Origin: Buddleja alternifolia
Lineage: Eukaryota > Streptophyta > Magnoliopsida > Lamiales > Scrophulariaceae
NCBI GenBank assembly: GCA_019426215.1
Contig: CM033393.1
Coordinates: forward strand, 5,986,046-6,050,045
DNA length: 64,000 nucleotides
Reading direction: 5' to 3'
Shown here: one piece after another, positions 23,081-35,591 of the stretch
Position numbering within the stretch: the first letter of the stretch is position 1
How the letters are laid out: the number at the start of each line of letters is the position of its first letter
Position numbers and translations under genes: made by a program
Notes under the pieces: model-generated
Told to the model about the DNA's origin: nothing
Databases searched by the model: none
What the model saw: only the letters and a program-made list of their open reading frames with translations

Positions 23081-24594
23081 TGTTAGGACATTTCGTGTTA
23101 GATGTTTTGATGATGACAAGATAGGATTTAATGTTGGACCCCAAAAATACAATGTAAGTTTCCGTTTTTCATAGAATGATGTATAAGCGTTTGAAAGTTG
23201 TAATTTATTATAGGCTTGTAATTTTTAGCTTTGTAGAATTTAGACTAAGTCTTAATGACTGAATCGCTAGTAGAATCTAGGTGAGTCTATTAGAGAAGAA
23301 GTTGAAGACCAGCGTCTGAAGTTAACCGGAGATAAAGATTTTCTTCTTAGCGTCTGTCCAACGCTAAAATATCTCATTTCAGGATTTATGGATCAAGCAC
23401 TCGAAATCCCTCAAGCGACTTATATCAGAATCACCTTAAATAATTCCTCAAGTCATGAAGGACTTAAATGCAATCATTTAAAGGGCATTTATTTCCAACG
23501 GGAATTAAATTCAAAATACATTAAATGCCTGATAAGAGCATTAATTGTGATAAGCTAATGTGACTTGTGGACAAGCCACCTTTTGACCAGACTGTCAGAA
23601 AATTCAGAATTTTAGCTGCTCCAGTCCAATCTGCTTCAGCGAACTTTCAGGAATGTCAAAGAAAAGATATACTCACGCGCCCCATGAGAGGCACGCTCCT
23701 ACATGTGTCCAACGGACAGATCCCCAGAAATTGGCTATAAATACCTTACTCCAGCACACCCTAAAAAAAACAGATATACAATTTTTACAAGAGACAATTA
23801 CGACAGATACAAGAAAAACTTGCTGAGAAAAAGCTTAAAAACTCCATAACCAAATCTTTCAAGCTTTTTATCTACATTCCAGACAGTCACAAATATCTCA
23901 AACATCTTCCAAAGAAGAAATTCAAATTCCAACTGAGATATTCCAAGTTGTTTGATCTTTTAAAAAACAAACAAAACCCTAGTGACAAACCTCAACCTTT
24001 CATCTGAGTGAGAAAAGTTGTTGAACCCTTTCAGGCAGTATTTCTGTGTGAGAGAAGCTTGAAGAAGATGATCTTCATTGGTGCTGATGTCTGTGTGATC
24101 AAGGAGCCCAAGATCATTTTCACCCTTTACTATTGTGTAGAAGATTTTATGTGACTCTTCGAAAATCATTCTAGTAAATTCCTCCAAGTGAAAAAGGAGA
24201 AGAAGGACGTAGCTGGGATTACAACACCCAGTGAACCTTATATATCTTGTGTCATTTACCTTATTTGTCTTATTATTATTATTATTATTACATCATTTAT
24301 CTTTGAAAGAGACAAGTTAAAGTGCAAAGCGATTAAATTAACTAAAAGAATGCTAAAACTCATTTTCGCTGTGCTAACCCTGATTAAGCGATCTAAGCGT
24401 TGCCCTACTTTGGTAAAATGCTAAAATCACTAAGTCTAAGTTAACGTTTCTGAACCGTTTGACCCAAGCGCTCAGTTATCCGAAGCGTTCAAACCTTTAA
24501 AGTGATACGAAATTTTTAAAGTCGAAAAAGACTTCAGGGTCTATTCAACCCCCCCCCCCCTCTAGATCCTTTCGTATGCCACTTGAGACCACCA
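23081..24594 (+). repeat. E1 3' LTR, full length
   Basis: The LTR is 1514 bases, from TGTTAGGACA to GACCACCA. The TATA box TATAAATA is at 23736-23743, so U3 is about 690 bases and transcription should start shortly after. The C-tract and hairpins lie near the 3' end. The neighbouring sequence at 24595 is MULE coding DNA. Confidence 0.94.
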
Positions 24595-27119
24595 AGTGCC
24601 TCTCCAGGGAAAGCCTTTCTTTTCACCACAGGCCTTCCGGACTTCACCGACTCATCGGGACCCTTAGGAAGAGGTTTCAATTCCTCAGCCTTTATTTTAT
24701 CGGGGACGACCCACTTTGATTGACTTGCAACGGGGTATATTGTCCGTACATATGACGATGCCCATGTACTTTTTCAATAGTATTTTGAGCATAATCCTAG
24801 CATAGACGACCCAATCGAAGTTTTTGCAAGGGAGTGAGAGCACGGGAGCTTGTCCAAGTTAAATACCTCGCAAGCGCACTGTCGATCCAAATAATTAACT
24901 AAGAAGCTCTCCCCTTTATCAATGGCAAGGTACTCTCCTATTTCCCTATTTAATTCTTTATATGTCATTTGAATGGACTCTTGCTTCCTTGCATACAACA
25001 CACTTTCCACTGTTGGAGTTAGTAGTTGCGCGGAAGACCCCTGAGAAGCTGCATTCTGATAATCATTGAACCACCCAGATATTTTCTCAACGATCTCATC
25101 AATCAAAAGTATCAAAGGATAAATTCGGGCATATCTCAAGGTCGAGTTAATTGACTCAGCGCCATTGGTAGTGAGAATGTTTAACGAATACCTTCAAAGA
25201 AGCACCTAGCCCATTTCTTAGGTTCAAGACCGTTTTTAGGATTTTCAAGATACTTAACAGCAAAAGGATGCCTATTCCCTAACACCTTATACAGTCGATC
25301 AAACTCATCTGAAGTATATGCTTTAGCACAAGCCATGAACAAGTTAAAACTACTATTTCCTTCAGTTTCTCTGTCTTCAGGGGTCCTACCTATAGTAATG
25401 GGAAAATTTCGAAGAATAACATTAATGCATGACTTTAGTTTACTAATTGTAGATAACAATATTTTTAGAAATAATAATACTTGACTTAGCTCGCGACTTA
25501 ATATTTTGAGAAATATGCCAAGCACAATAACCGTGTGGAGCCTTAAGGTAAACTTTAGGAACTGCATTAATGAGGCCTTGGTTTTTGTCTCACATGATCA
25601 CCAATTCATCATCATCAAGTATGAGGTCCGCAAGTTTCTCCAGGAACCATTTCCATGACTCTTCACTTTCTGATTTAACTATGCCAAAGGCATCTGGATA
25701 TTGATGTTTATTCGCGTCTTGGGCGGTGCAAACAAGTAATATGCCCTTATACTTGGACTTCAACAAAGTCCTATCAATTGCAATTACCTTCCACATACAC
25801 TTGAAGCCTTCAATGCATGCTCCCAGTGCCAAAAAAAAAAGTGAACTCGTTCTCCTCATTTTTAACCAAATGATAGATTGTACCAGGATTCAACTTCTTC
25901 AACGTATACAAATAACTAGGAAGAATCGCAAAACTAGCATTCAGATCTCCCTCCCTAATAATACTTCTAGCAATTTTTTTGCCATTCCATGCTTTGTAGT
26001 AAGTCACTGCAACACCATAATTCTTTTGCATTGTGTACATTATTTTCTTTGGCGTAGCGGTGTTCGCATGACCTGGGTATTCATTTTCCAACATATCAGC
26101 AACTAACTTTGAAGTAGATTTCGCGTGTCTATTTTCTGTGGCACTAATAGGGGAGCATGTATGTAACTTATTGTGAATTCGCAACGAGAATGTATCTAAT
26201 CCTTTAACCTTTGCTACATACAACCTCCACTTGCAATCCTCAATTTTACAATTCGCCACAATTTTTTGTTTTTTTTTTACCTCGTTATGGAAAAATCGAA
26301 TCAATGTTTCAATGAAGAGGTTACTACCAGATTTCTCAACTCTGCTTTGTCAGTGAATTCCGCTTCGATCACAATATCAATACCATCACTAAAATTGAAC
26401 GCTCGACGGGTGCCATCATCCACAAATGGTTCACAATGATCCCTAAAATCTTCATCGTTATCTTCATCTAGAAGTCGATGTTGTTGGATTCGAGTAGGGG
26501 AATCTGGAGTAGTATTAGAGGGAGTTGGGGCACCAACAATACAATTTGATGACTGGGACGGAGAAGCACCAGTAGGATTTCACGAGGGAGTTGGGGTAGA
26601 GGCTATTGAGGTGTTATCTTGATGGAGGACCAAGGACATTGGCTCATCAATATTACCATCTTCGCAACTTTGTGCAAATGAAGTATCATAAACCCTTCTT
26701 TCTTCCATGTCCATGTAAAAATCATCATCTCCAGCATTGTCATTATCAAAAAGCCCATTGTCAATTTCATCTTTCATCATTAGCTCAACATATAGAGTGC
26801 TTCTATTTTTCGATGCATTACAACGGTCCTTAAGATAACACTTTGCATCAAAATCGTTCTCAATATATACGTGACCATAATCAGTATATGATGATGGAAT
26901 GTAACTCAATCTAATATTTGTACTAGTCCGAACAAAAGGAGCACTTTCAAATATCCGATCATGTAAATGTGAAAGTGTTATCGTGTCTGGATTATCTACT
27001 ATTAATTCACTCTTCATTTGATTACCATTCCTTGAAACCCATCCATATGCTCCATTTTGTCCCTCATTTTCCTTCCACTCACCATCATATCAATAATAAT
27101 ATAACGGAACCTCAGACAT
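24595..27119 (-). pseudogene. Mutator-like (MULE) transposase, decayed and truncated by E1
   Basis: The ATG is at 27119, just after a TTTTTTCAG acceptor-like sequence. In order come the N-terminal MuDR-type region, a MULE DNA-binding domain (about 26300-25900), the DDE core (AIDRTLLKSKYKG, then a D-rich segment and DKNQGL near 25590), and a CX1C...CXH SWIM zinc finger (CACEVF...LPCSH, about 24870-24830). A Pro-Lys-Gly-Arg-rich C-terminal tail runs straight into the E1 LTR. Breaks include a stop at codon 10, a frame break near 26300, a frameshift in the A-run at 25830-25839, a TGA beside the second catalytic Asp, a frame break near 25480 and a stop at 24774. No terminal inverted repeat was found. 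Confidence 0.88.
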
Positions 27120-27240
27120 TTGCCTGAAAAAAGAAAAACAAATTAGTAGATTCAAAATATCAAAAACAAATTAGCAACTCAAATCAACCATGTAGGCCAA
27201 AACTATTTAGACAACAAATTATCAACTCAAATCAACCATG

Positions 27241-27493
27241 TTTTTGATATATCAAATGAAGAAACAAATCGTAGATGAATAAACCAACCAGAATATACTT
27301 GGTTCAATCACTTGGAACAACAAGAATATGAAAAACAAATGATCAAAATTTTTTGATATATCAAAATCAACCCATCCTATCTAAACAACAAATTATAAAT
27401 GAATAAACAAGAAACCATAATATACTCGGTTCAATCACCTGGAACAACAAGAATATCAAAAACTAATTATCAAAATTTTTTGATATATCAAAA
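27241..27493 (+). repeat. Diverged two-copy tandem repeat of about 126 bp
   Basis: Two units (about 27241-27366 and 27367-27493) share the order GATGAATAAAC, TTCAATCAC, GGAACAACAAGAATAT and ATTTTTTGATATATCAAAA. They differ by scattered substitutions. The surrounding 27120-27946 is AT-rich, with shorter echoes of TCAACTCAAATCAACCATG, and has no gene. Confidence 0.7.
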
Positions 27494-27946
27494 ACAACCT
27501 TAGTCTAAAATTCTTCTTTTCTAGAGTATTTCTCCTGAACATTTCCCCTCTAATCGTCCTGCGCAAATTATTCATCTGTTTATCGAACCCTTTGTACTTA
27601 AATCATCACATATTCCATTTATACACAGAAAATAAACAAAAAATTCTACATCGGACTCGAGGCATCCTCATCTTCAGTTCTTATGAAATCACCAGTAACA
27701 AACATCAAGATTCGCATTAAGCAACATAAACATGAACTAAGGTAAATAAATTAAAGAAAAAAAGGAAGGTAATAACAATAAGCTACCACTTTATAGAAAA
27801 CACAAATTGGGTGAAAAAAACCGTAATTAATAGAATCCTATTTACACAACAAATTATCCTCTCAATACAACAACCCATCCTATTTAAACATCACATTGTA
27901 TCCATAATGCACGCACACTCCGAAAAATTACCTCGTGCAGTGTCGG

Positions 27947-28387
27947 ACATACAATGTGGACACAGACACGGCAAAAGTGTGTCCAAAAGTTAAAATAAAT
28001 AAATAAAATTAGGACACGGCACGAACACGTTCAGGACACTTCGGGGCTGATTTTTTTGCATTTCTTATGTATTTCTAATATAAATGTATTTATATATTTA
28101 TATGTAATTATATATAGATGAAGCTTTATAGTTTACAGAAACATTGTTATTAATAAGTTGTTATTTTGTGTGAAAATAGGTTGCTCATATACAAATAGTA
28201 AATATATATATGTTGTTATTGATAAGTTGTTGAATTGTTGATTATTGTCTAATAGGTGCTCAATTACACATAAGTTTGTAACATATTATATATATATGGG
28301 CAGATGTATCCAAGCCGTGTCCGTGTCCTAATTTTTTAAGAATTGACGTGTCCCGTGTCCGTGTCTGTGCATCATAGCATTGTATGT
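27947..28387. mobile_element. MITE-like element with long inverted repeats
   Basis: The left end ACATACAATG...ACACAGACACGG...AATTAGGACACGG matches, reversed, the right end ...CCGTGTCCTAATT...CCGTGTCTGTG...CATTGTATGT. The inverted repeats are about 80 bases, separated by an AT-rich core. There is no coding capacity. The superfamily is unassigned because no target duplication was clear. Confidence 0.65.
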
Positions 28388-29409
28388 AACAACTCAAATA
28401 TTGGGCAAAAACTACCAATTTAAGAAGCTTTTTCCTCTTCAATTTTTCTTCTAGGCCGCCGAAGCAATTTTGTTTTCTGCTTCAAATCAAATCAATTTTC
28501 CTCTTCTACGTATGCCGCCGAAGCTCCCGATTCTTGGCCGCCAGAATCAGGGCCAAGCTCCGATATTTTGGGGGTTTCTTTTCTGCGTGTTTCCGCCAAG
28601 AGAGAGAGAAGATGAGAGAGTATTCTTCTGCATGTGTATCTATATATATCAACCATATTTTTTTGTTTTAGGAGGGTATTTTCGGTAATTACAAATTCTT
28701 GGTTCTTTCGTTTATTTTTATTTTTGTTTGGATGAAAGAGTATCTCAGTAATTTTTCATTATTGGTATTTTCTATGACCTTTCCATTCACTTAGAGTGGT
28801 CCCCAATTGATTTGGTATTGGTCAAGGTGCGATGCACTTAAAAATTTTCAATTTTGGGGCTATACACTTAATGAAGTATGCAAAATGGGGCTATTTGCCC
28901 AATTGTCCCCTTTCACAACTCCCTACTTAAATTCTCCAGATTGATTTGCTCTAGCGCCCCTAAGTGTTGCGCCTCTGTGGTGTATCCACACCTTATCTTG
29001 TCCCCTCAATTATTTTCCACCAGTACTAGCAAGGAGAATATCGAATCTTGTCTTATGGAGAATATGGTAAGATTGATTTCTCTTAATTCTTCATACTCAA
29101 CTCATGACTTAGAAGAAACTATGAAAGGGTGGTAGAGAGAGAATGAAGAGAGAAAGAATACACAAGACAAACTTGTGATTAGGGTTAAGATTAATAATTA
29201 TATATATACATACATATATATATATAAACATACATACATATATATATATACACCAACACGGCACACCCACCTCACACGCCTCTTTCAAAGCATGTATGTA
29301 TACATATATATTTAATATAATTATTTAATTACCACATGCTAATTAATGAAATCTAGTAATATACTATTATTATTATATATATAGTGCAAAAGGCATATGC
29401 CTTTATATA
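28388..29409. other. Intergenic stretch without a recognised gene
   Basis: There are only short reading frames, such as 28470-28688 and 28878-29135, without recognisable domains. A TA/CATA microsatellite occupies about 29190-29260. No convincing function is visible. Confidence 0.6.
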
Positions 29410-29414
29410 TATAT
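29410..29414 (+). repeat. Target-site duplication TATAT of E2, left copy
   Basis: TATAT here and at 41490-41494 flanks the E2 LTR ends. Both lie in TA-rich sequence, so chance identity is possible, but the length and position are as expected. Confidence 0.75.
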
Positions 29415-30954
29415 TGTTAGGAATTTCATGTTAGATGTTTTGATGATGACAATTAGGACTTTGTGTTAGACCCCAAAATATGTAAGTTTGATTTTAGTAG
29501 AAAATTTGTATAAGCTTTGAAGCATTAGTTTTGTAATAGGCTTATTAGGCTTTGTTTTATTTTATTTTAGATTGTTAGGATAAGTAGTCTTAGGCTGAGC
29601 GTCTGATAAATACTGAGTGAGTTTATCAGTGGTAAAGTTCGAAGACTCAAGCGCCTGATTTCTGAAAGAAGATAAAAGTCTCCAAGCGTCAAATTGACCA
29701 GCCACTTCAAGCGTTACCTTATGGGACAGAAGTAATTTCACCTGAATTTATTTCTAAGTCCAGAAGGAGTTTAATGCAAATATTCTCAAAGCATTAAGTA
29801 CCAACGGGTATTTAATTCAAATGTATTAAATGCTGATAAGAGCATTAAATGTGATAAGCACTTTTGGACGTACGGAGAAGCCATCTATTGGACTGTCAAC
29901 TATCTCAGACTGCAGCACCAACTTTTGTGCAACAGATTTTCAAGAAAAAGGACAAAAGTTGTTCACTCGCGGAAATGAGAGACACGCACCTGTGCATGTG
30001 TCAAACCAAAACTTTCTCCAAGAATGCCTATAAATAGGACTTCAACAACAAGCCAAAAAATATAGAACATTTTAATCTTCAAGTCGAATTGCTGTTGCAT
30101 TGAAGTTTCATTCCTTAAACTCTCAGAAAAGCCAAAATATTCAAGAAAACATTTCCTCTGCTTTTCTTCAATCCTGAGACAGTCAACAAATATCTCAAAC
30201 ATTCTTTTCAAAGAAACTACTTCCCTACTGAGATATTTCCAAGTTGTTTGAACTTCATCAAAATCAAACAAACCGTTTTAGGAAAACCCATCCAAGCCTC
30301 GCGATCTGTGTGAAGTCGAAGTTGGATACTTGCATCATTTCTGGGTGAAAGAAGCAAGGAGATTGAAGTGATTTGGAGCAGAAATCTGTGTGATCAAGGA
30401 GCTCAAATCATCGACATCTATCTCTCCCTATTGTGTAGAAGATTCTGTGTGATTCTTTGAGAATCACTTTAGTGGATTGCCTCCAAGTGTTCAAGGAGAA
30501 GAAGGACGTAGTTGGGATTACATCACCCAACGAACCTTAAAAATATTGTGTTTTTTACTTTTCAGTCAATTCTTTCATATCATATCATTGCATAAATTGA
30601 TTAAGTAAAACACAATCAAACGCTAAGCAACTAAGAAACTTCTGGTGACGCTAAAGCCTTCAAAAGAAGACTAGAAAAATCATTCTGCTGTGCTAACACT
30701 GATTAAAGAACTGAACACTTAAACCTACTCGGTTAAAGTATTCAAATCTTGAAGTCTAAGTTAACTCTCTAAAAACAGTCTTCATCAGACGCTTAATCTA
30801 AGCGTATATATTTCTAAGTAAACGCTCAGTCAAGCGTTCACATTTCAAGCGTCCAAACCATTTTAATACGAAACCTTTTTGAAGTCGAAAAAGACTTCAG
30901 GGTCTATTCAACCCCCCCCTTCTAGACCCTTTCGTATGCCACTTGGGACCAACA
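29415..30954 (+). repeat. E2 5' LTR
   Basis: The LTR is 1540 bases, from TGTTAGGAATTTCATG to GACCAACA. The TATA box TATAAATA is at 30029-30036. Near the 3' end are three hairpins at 30881-30898, 30899-30930 and 30939-30959. Confidence 0.95.
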
Positions 30955-30956
30955 AG

Positions 30957-30968
30957 TGGTATCAGAGC
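30957..30968 (+). promoter_or_regulatory. Primer-binding site of E2
   Basis: TGGTATCAGAGC begins two bases after the LTR. It is identical to the E1 site. Confidence 0.92.
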
Positions 30969-31058
30969 GGTTAACATTGAAATTTTAAAATTTCCAAGCA
31001 TAACTGCTTGTTTAGATCCTTTTCTTTCAAAAATCTAGTTGCGTTTTAAAATTTAGAA

Positions 31059-32803
31059 ATGGCATTTGCTAAAGTTCCCAAGTTGAACGAATCAAATTAT
31101 GACACATGGAAAGTCAAAGCATTTACATATCTCTGTTCATGTGATGATGACATGTGCGATATCATTTCAGATGGGCCAATCAAAATATATAAAGTTATCA
31201 CAAGAGCACCTGGAGGTACAGAAGAAACTCCCGATGATTACGTTGAAAACCAAAACAAGAATGGACTCCAGATGAGCGTCGAAGAGCTAACTTGGACAAT
31301 GTTGGACGTAACGCTCTATATACGGCTATTGGTAATGACAACTTATTTAACAAAATCAAATCTTGAAAAACTACTAAAGCAATATGGGATAAGTTGGCTA
31401 CGATTTGTGGTGGCTCAGCCCAAATCAAAGAAAACAAACTTTCCATTGCCAAGGAAAAGTTTAATGGATTTAAGATGCTACCCAATGAAATGTTAGAACA
31501 ATTGGATATAAGATTTACAGCTCTAGTTACAGAACTTACATCAAGTTTACCAAGTAACCGAGAAATGGTGGTCAAAATCTTTAGAAGCTTACCAAGTAAA
31601 TTCTTGATGAAGACAACCGCTATGAGAGAATCAAGTATGCTGGACCTTCTAACTCCTGAAGACGCCTTTTCAGAACTAAAAGCATTTGAGTTCGAGTTGA
31701 ATTCTGCCAGTGATATTGTGAGTAGTCCAGTGATTGAATCTGGAGCGCTTATTGCATCAATCAAGGGAAAATTGGGTAATAAAAGAAAGAATTCAGATAT
31801 CAATGAGGAAGAAGAGTTGGCTTTGCTGAATAGATTCGGGAAGTTCTTGAGATATGAAAAGAAAGGAAAAGGTTTCAATAATCAAGGACAAAGTTCATAT
31901 CAAGCGCTCACTCCAGTACAACAACAGTACCAAGCGCCTCAGTATTCTGATCCTGCACCCCAAGCGCCTGTTCAATATCAAGCGTCTACTCAAAATCTCT
32001 CAACACACATGGTCTCAAAGCCACACACTGCAAGGTTATCAAACGAACAAAAGATGAAAACTAATCTTTGTTATAATTGCAGGAAACCAGGGCACTACCA
32101 GGTAAATTGCCCTTATCCAAACGTATCCAAGCCCTCAAGGCAGGATTACTTGGATAGAAACCAATTCAGGAGCAACCTTCGGCAACAAGGTTTGCTAGCG
32201 GAATCAGAACCAGCATCCGCACCTGAAGATTTAGAATCATCAGACGAAAGTAGTGATGATGATGAGCCATTAGATGACTCAGCGCTCATATGTCTCATGG
32301 CCAGAGATGATGAAGCATCTCCTGAGGTAATCAATGAATTATCAATTCCTCTTTCTTATGATGAATTACTTGACAAAGTCAGAGAATACTATAATGAATG
32401 TCAAGAAGCTGCCAAAATATATCAAAATGATCTCGCTATTATTTCATCACTCACTAACGATAAAGTAACGCTCAGAGCAGAGTTGCGAATTCAGCAACAG
32501 TGCATTGAGAAAAATAAATCGCTTGAGAGTGAAGTTATTCAATTAAAAGGTGATCTTGATATAATAGTCAAGAGAGAAGCTGATTTGATCGCTAGACTTG
32601 CCCAATCAGAGCAGCTCATCTCATCATTACCAAAAGCCTCTAGACAGCTGGATAATGTAACTGAAGTAGCCAGATTATTTGGTGAGAAGACCGGTTTAGG
32701 ATGCGATAAACTCGGTAAACAATCCAATCAATCTAATGTTACAACAAACAACAAAGGAAAGGGTGTTATCTTTGTTGAAAAAGGTTCACAAGGTCAAACT
32801 TGA
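31059..32803 (+). pseudogene. gag: gag of E2, C-terminus deleted
   Basis: The ATG at 31059 matches the E3 gag start. A one-base deletion near 31245 shifts the frame, and the correct frame continues from about 31394. The copia gag domain, the zinc knuckle (CYNCRKPGHYQVNC), the acidic linker and the coiled coil are all present. The frame ends at TGA 32801-32803, exactly where a deletion joins it to the post-integrase linker of pol. The basic Tyr-rich tail, the whole protease and the integrase core are absent. If the N-terminal frameshift is ignored, the particle-forming part is otherwise well kept. Confidence 0.9.
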
Positions 32804-34760
32804 AGGTTGAGGAATCTATTCATGTTGTTTTTGATGATGCTAACCAAGAACCGAGTAAGGTTCATATAAATGATGTAGGAGTTGAAGATCTTTATCATCA
32901 AGCGTCTAAGATTACTATTGATGAAGATACTGATGACGATGATGAGATCTCAGTGCCACCTCCTAAGATTACTCTGGATAATTATATAAGAAATGCCGAT
33001 GATCATGAAGAGAGTGATCATCAAGAGCAAACAAGGAATTGTGAATTTAAAGCGCCTACGCAAGAAGGTAGTCAAGCGTCTGATCCCCAAGCGCCTGTTC
33101 AATCTCTTAACCCCTTCCAACCAGATAGACTATGGCTGCGAGATCATCCACCAGAGCAAATTATTGGAGATATTGGAGCACCTGTTAGAACAAGAGCCGC
33201 TACATTCAATGAGGCTATGTTCGCAAGCTTTTTATCTCAGATGGAACCTAAGAAAGTGGATGAAGCGCTAAGTGATCCAAGTTGGATTGAAGCCATGCAA
33301 GAAGAACTCAATCAATTTGAGCGTAGTAAGGTTTGGACACTAGTACCAAGACCAACTCACCAAGGAGTCATTGGAACTAGATGGTTTATAGAAATAAGAT
33401 GGATGAGAATGGCATTGTAATAAGAAACAAGGCCAGACTCGTAGCTCAAGGATATTGCCAAGAAGAGGGTATTGATTTTGATGAGACATACGCTCTTGTC
33501 GCCCGTCTTGAAGCAATCCGCATGTTTCTAGCTTATGCAGCGTTTAACAAGTTTACAGTATATCAAATGGACGTGAAGAGTGCCTTTCTGAATGGTAAAC
33601 TTCAAGAAGAAGTATATGTGGAGCAACCACCGGGATTGTTCAACTACCATGGTAAGGGTATGGTGTACAAGCTAGACAAAGCACTTTATGGGCTTAAGCA
33701 AGCACCCCGAGTATGGTATGACACTCTCTCTATCTTTCTTATTAGTAAAGGCTTTTCAAAAGGCAGCGTTGATACAACGTTATTTAAAATTACCAAAAAC
33801 GAAGATATTCTCTTAGTCCAAATTTATGTTGATGATATCATATTTGGTTCTACTAACAAGCGTCTGTGTGAGAAATTTTCAAAAATGATGCAAGAACAAT
33901 TTGAAATGAGCATGATGGGTGAGTTAACTTTTTTCTTAGGATTACAAGTTAAACAACTCCCTAATGGAATATTTATTAACCAAGCTAAATGTACGAGAGA
34001 CATGATTAAGAAATTTGGTATGGAAAATACATCATATTCAAAAATTCCAATGAGCCAAACGCTTAAGTTAGATAAAGATGAAAGTGGAAAGAAAGTTGAT
34101 ATCACTAATTATAGAGGTATCATTGGATCACTTCTTTATCTTACTGCCAATAGACCTGATATCATGTTTTGGGTATGCATGTGTGCACGATTTCAAGCTG
34201 ATCCTAAACAGTCACACTTAATTGCTGCCAAGAAAATCCTTAAGTACCTAAAAGGCACACAAAATGTGGGCTTATGGTATCCTAGGGATTCTCCTTTTGA
34301 ACTAATCTGTTACTCAGATGCAGATTTTGCAGGTTGCAAAATAGAACGTAAAAGCACTAGTGGTACTTGTCAATTTCTAGGTGATAGGTTAGTTTCATGG
34401 CATAGCAAGAAACAATAATCCATAGCTACCTCCACAGCCGAAGCTGCAGGAAGTTGTTGTGCACAAGTTTTATGGATGAGGCAACAACTTAGAGATTATG
34501 GAACAATCCTAGGTCCAACCCCCATTCTTTGTGATAACCAAAGCGCTCTAGCCATGACTCAAAACCCTGTTCTTCATTCAAGAACCAAACACATTGACAT
34601 TAGATACCATTTCCTTCGTGACCATGTTCAAAAGAAAGATATATCCATGCATTTTATTGGAACTGACAAACAATTGGCAAATATCTTCACCAAAGCGCTC
34701 AACGAACAACGCTTTCTCACTTTGAGAAGTGAACTAGGTATGATTGATTTAAACGCCTAA
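32804..34760 (+). pseudogene. pol: pol remnant of E2 (integrase tail, RT, RNaseH)
   Basis: The remnant starts in the linker [12 protein letters not shown] after integrase and continues through RT (QMDVK and YVDD intact) to RNase H and the normal C-terminus. A one-base deletion near 33393 shifts the frame. A TAA at 34416-34418 replaces a Gln codon, and 12 nt encoding Glu-Tyr-Val-Ala of RNase H are missing just after it. No protease or integrase core remains, so E2 could move only with proteins from other copies. Confidence 0.92.
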
Positions 34761-34790
34761 TCATCAAGCATCATACTTTATTAGACATAC

Positions 34791-34876
34791 AATTTAGGGG
34801 GAATCCACTTGGTTTATGTCTAAAAGTTTTCTTTGCAAAACAAAACAAATGGTACAAGTTATCAAATTTAGGGGGA
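34791..34876 (+). promoter_or_regulatory. Polypurine-like motifs after pol (E2)
   Basis: AATTTAGGGGGAATCC (about 34791-34806) and AAATTTAGGGGGAACC (about 34863-34878) match the pairs in the other copies. The spacer 34880-35420 has no gene. Confidence 0.65.
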
Positions 34877-35420
34877 ACCTTAAAATTATACTTGAACATA
34901 ACTAAGCGTCAATGATCAAATACTTTCAGATGCATGATCATCAACGCTCAGTATTCTTTTGTGTAATATGTTGGACGCTAAACCATAAAAGGAATTTAGC
35001 TTTAAGCGTCCATATTGTCTCCAAATAAGTGGTATTAAGCATTGAGACTATTTCATTCAACACTTAATATAAAAATGATTTTAATCAAAAAATTCATGCA
35101 TAAAACCTTTTTACACGCTCCTTGAAGTAGTGGATAGACTCAACAGTTTATTGTGTACTCTATCCACACACTTCTATCACATCAAACTGGCGGGGAATTA
35201 AAAACTTTTTCAAAATGACGGTTCAGAGACAGCACGTGTTTGTGTACGTGTCAGTGTACAAACGGGCGCGTTCATTACACTCTGAAAATGCCAAACGTTT
35301 TTTAAAACTTTAACTCGGATGTCAAATCTTTATATGAGAATTACCAAATGTAACTTCTCTCCATTACACAAAACTCGCGTCCGCGGTTAATGAATTCATG
35401 GCTGAGATTAAAACTCTTTA

Positions 35421-35466
35421 CACGTGTGTCAATCCTACAGAGATAAGAGAACACAAGTTTTAAAAA
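35421..35466 (+). promoter_or_regulatory. Candidate internal promoter of E2 ORF3
   Basis: CACGTG at 35421-35426 and a weak TATA-like TTTTAAAAATT near 35457 precede the ATG at 35592 by about 130 nt. The arrangement mirrors that of E1 and the composite. Confidence 0.35.
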
Positions 35467-35591
35467 TTAACCTCTGTCATTTAAAACACAATTTGCAGAG
35501 AATTCATTTACTTATACTCAAAAATCTCTGCAAATTTACTTTCTCTCTCTCAAAAGCAAAAGCAAATCTCAGTTCATCTCTTTCACTAAAA

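Larger units (their letters stand above)
1..24594 (+). mobile_element. Sirevirus-like Ty1/copia retrotransposon E1 (5' end outside window)
   Basis: The order is partial 5' LTR, PBS, gag, pol, spacer, ORF3, polypurine tract and 3' LTR. The element is interrupted at 10588-21834 by a minus-strand composite of the same family. The large third gene and the repeated polypurine motifs after pol are known Sirevirus traits. The 3' LTR ends at 24594, directly against MULE transposase coding sequence, so E1 inserted into that gene. All genes are broken, mostly by single-base stop codons. The two LTRs differ by roughly one base in twenty by eye, which fits an old insertion. The target duplication cannot be checked because the left flank lies outside the window. 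Confidence 0.93.

Noticed and set aside
28470..29135. Short plus-strand frames as host genes
   Set aside because: They have no recognisable domain, lack support from any neighbour, and have lengths expected by chance.
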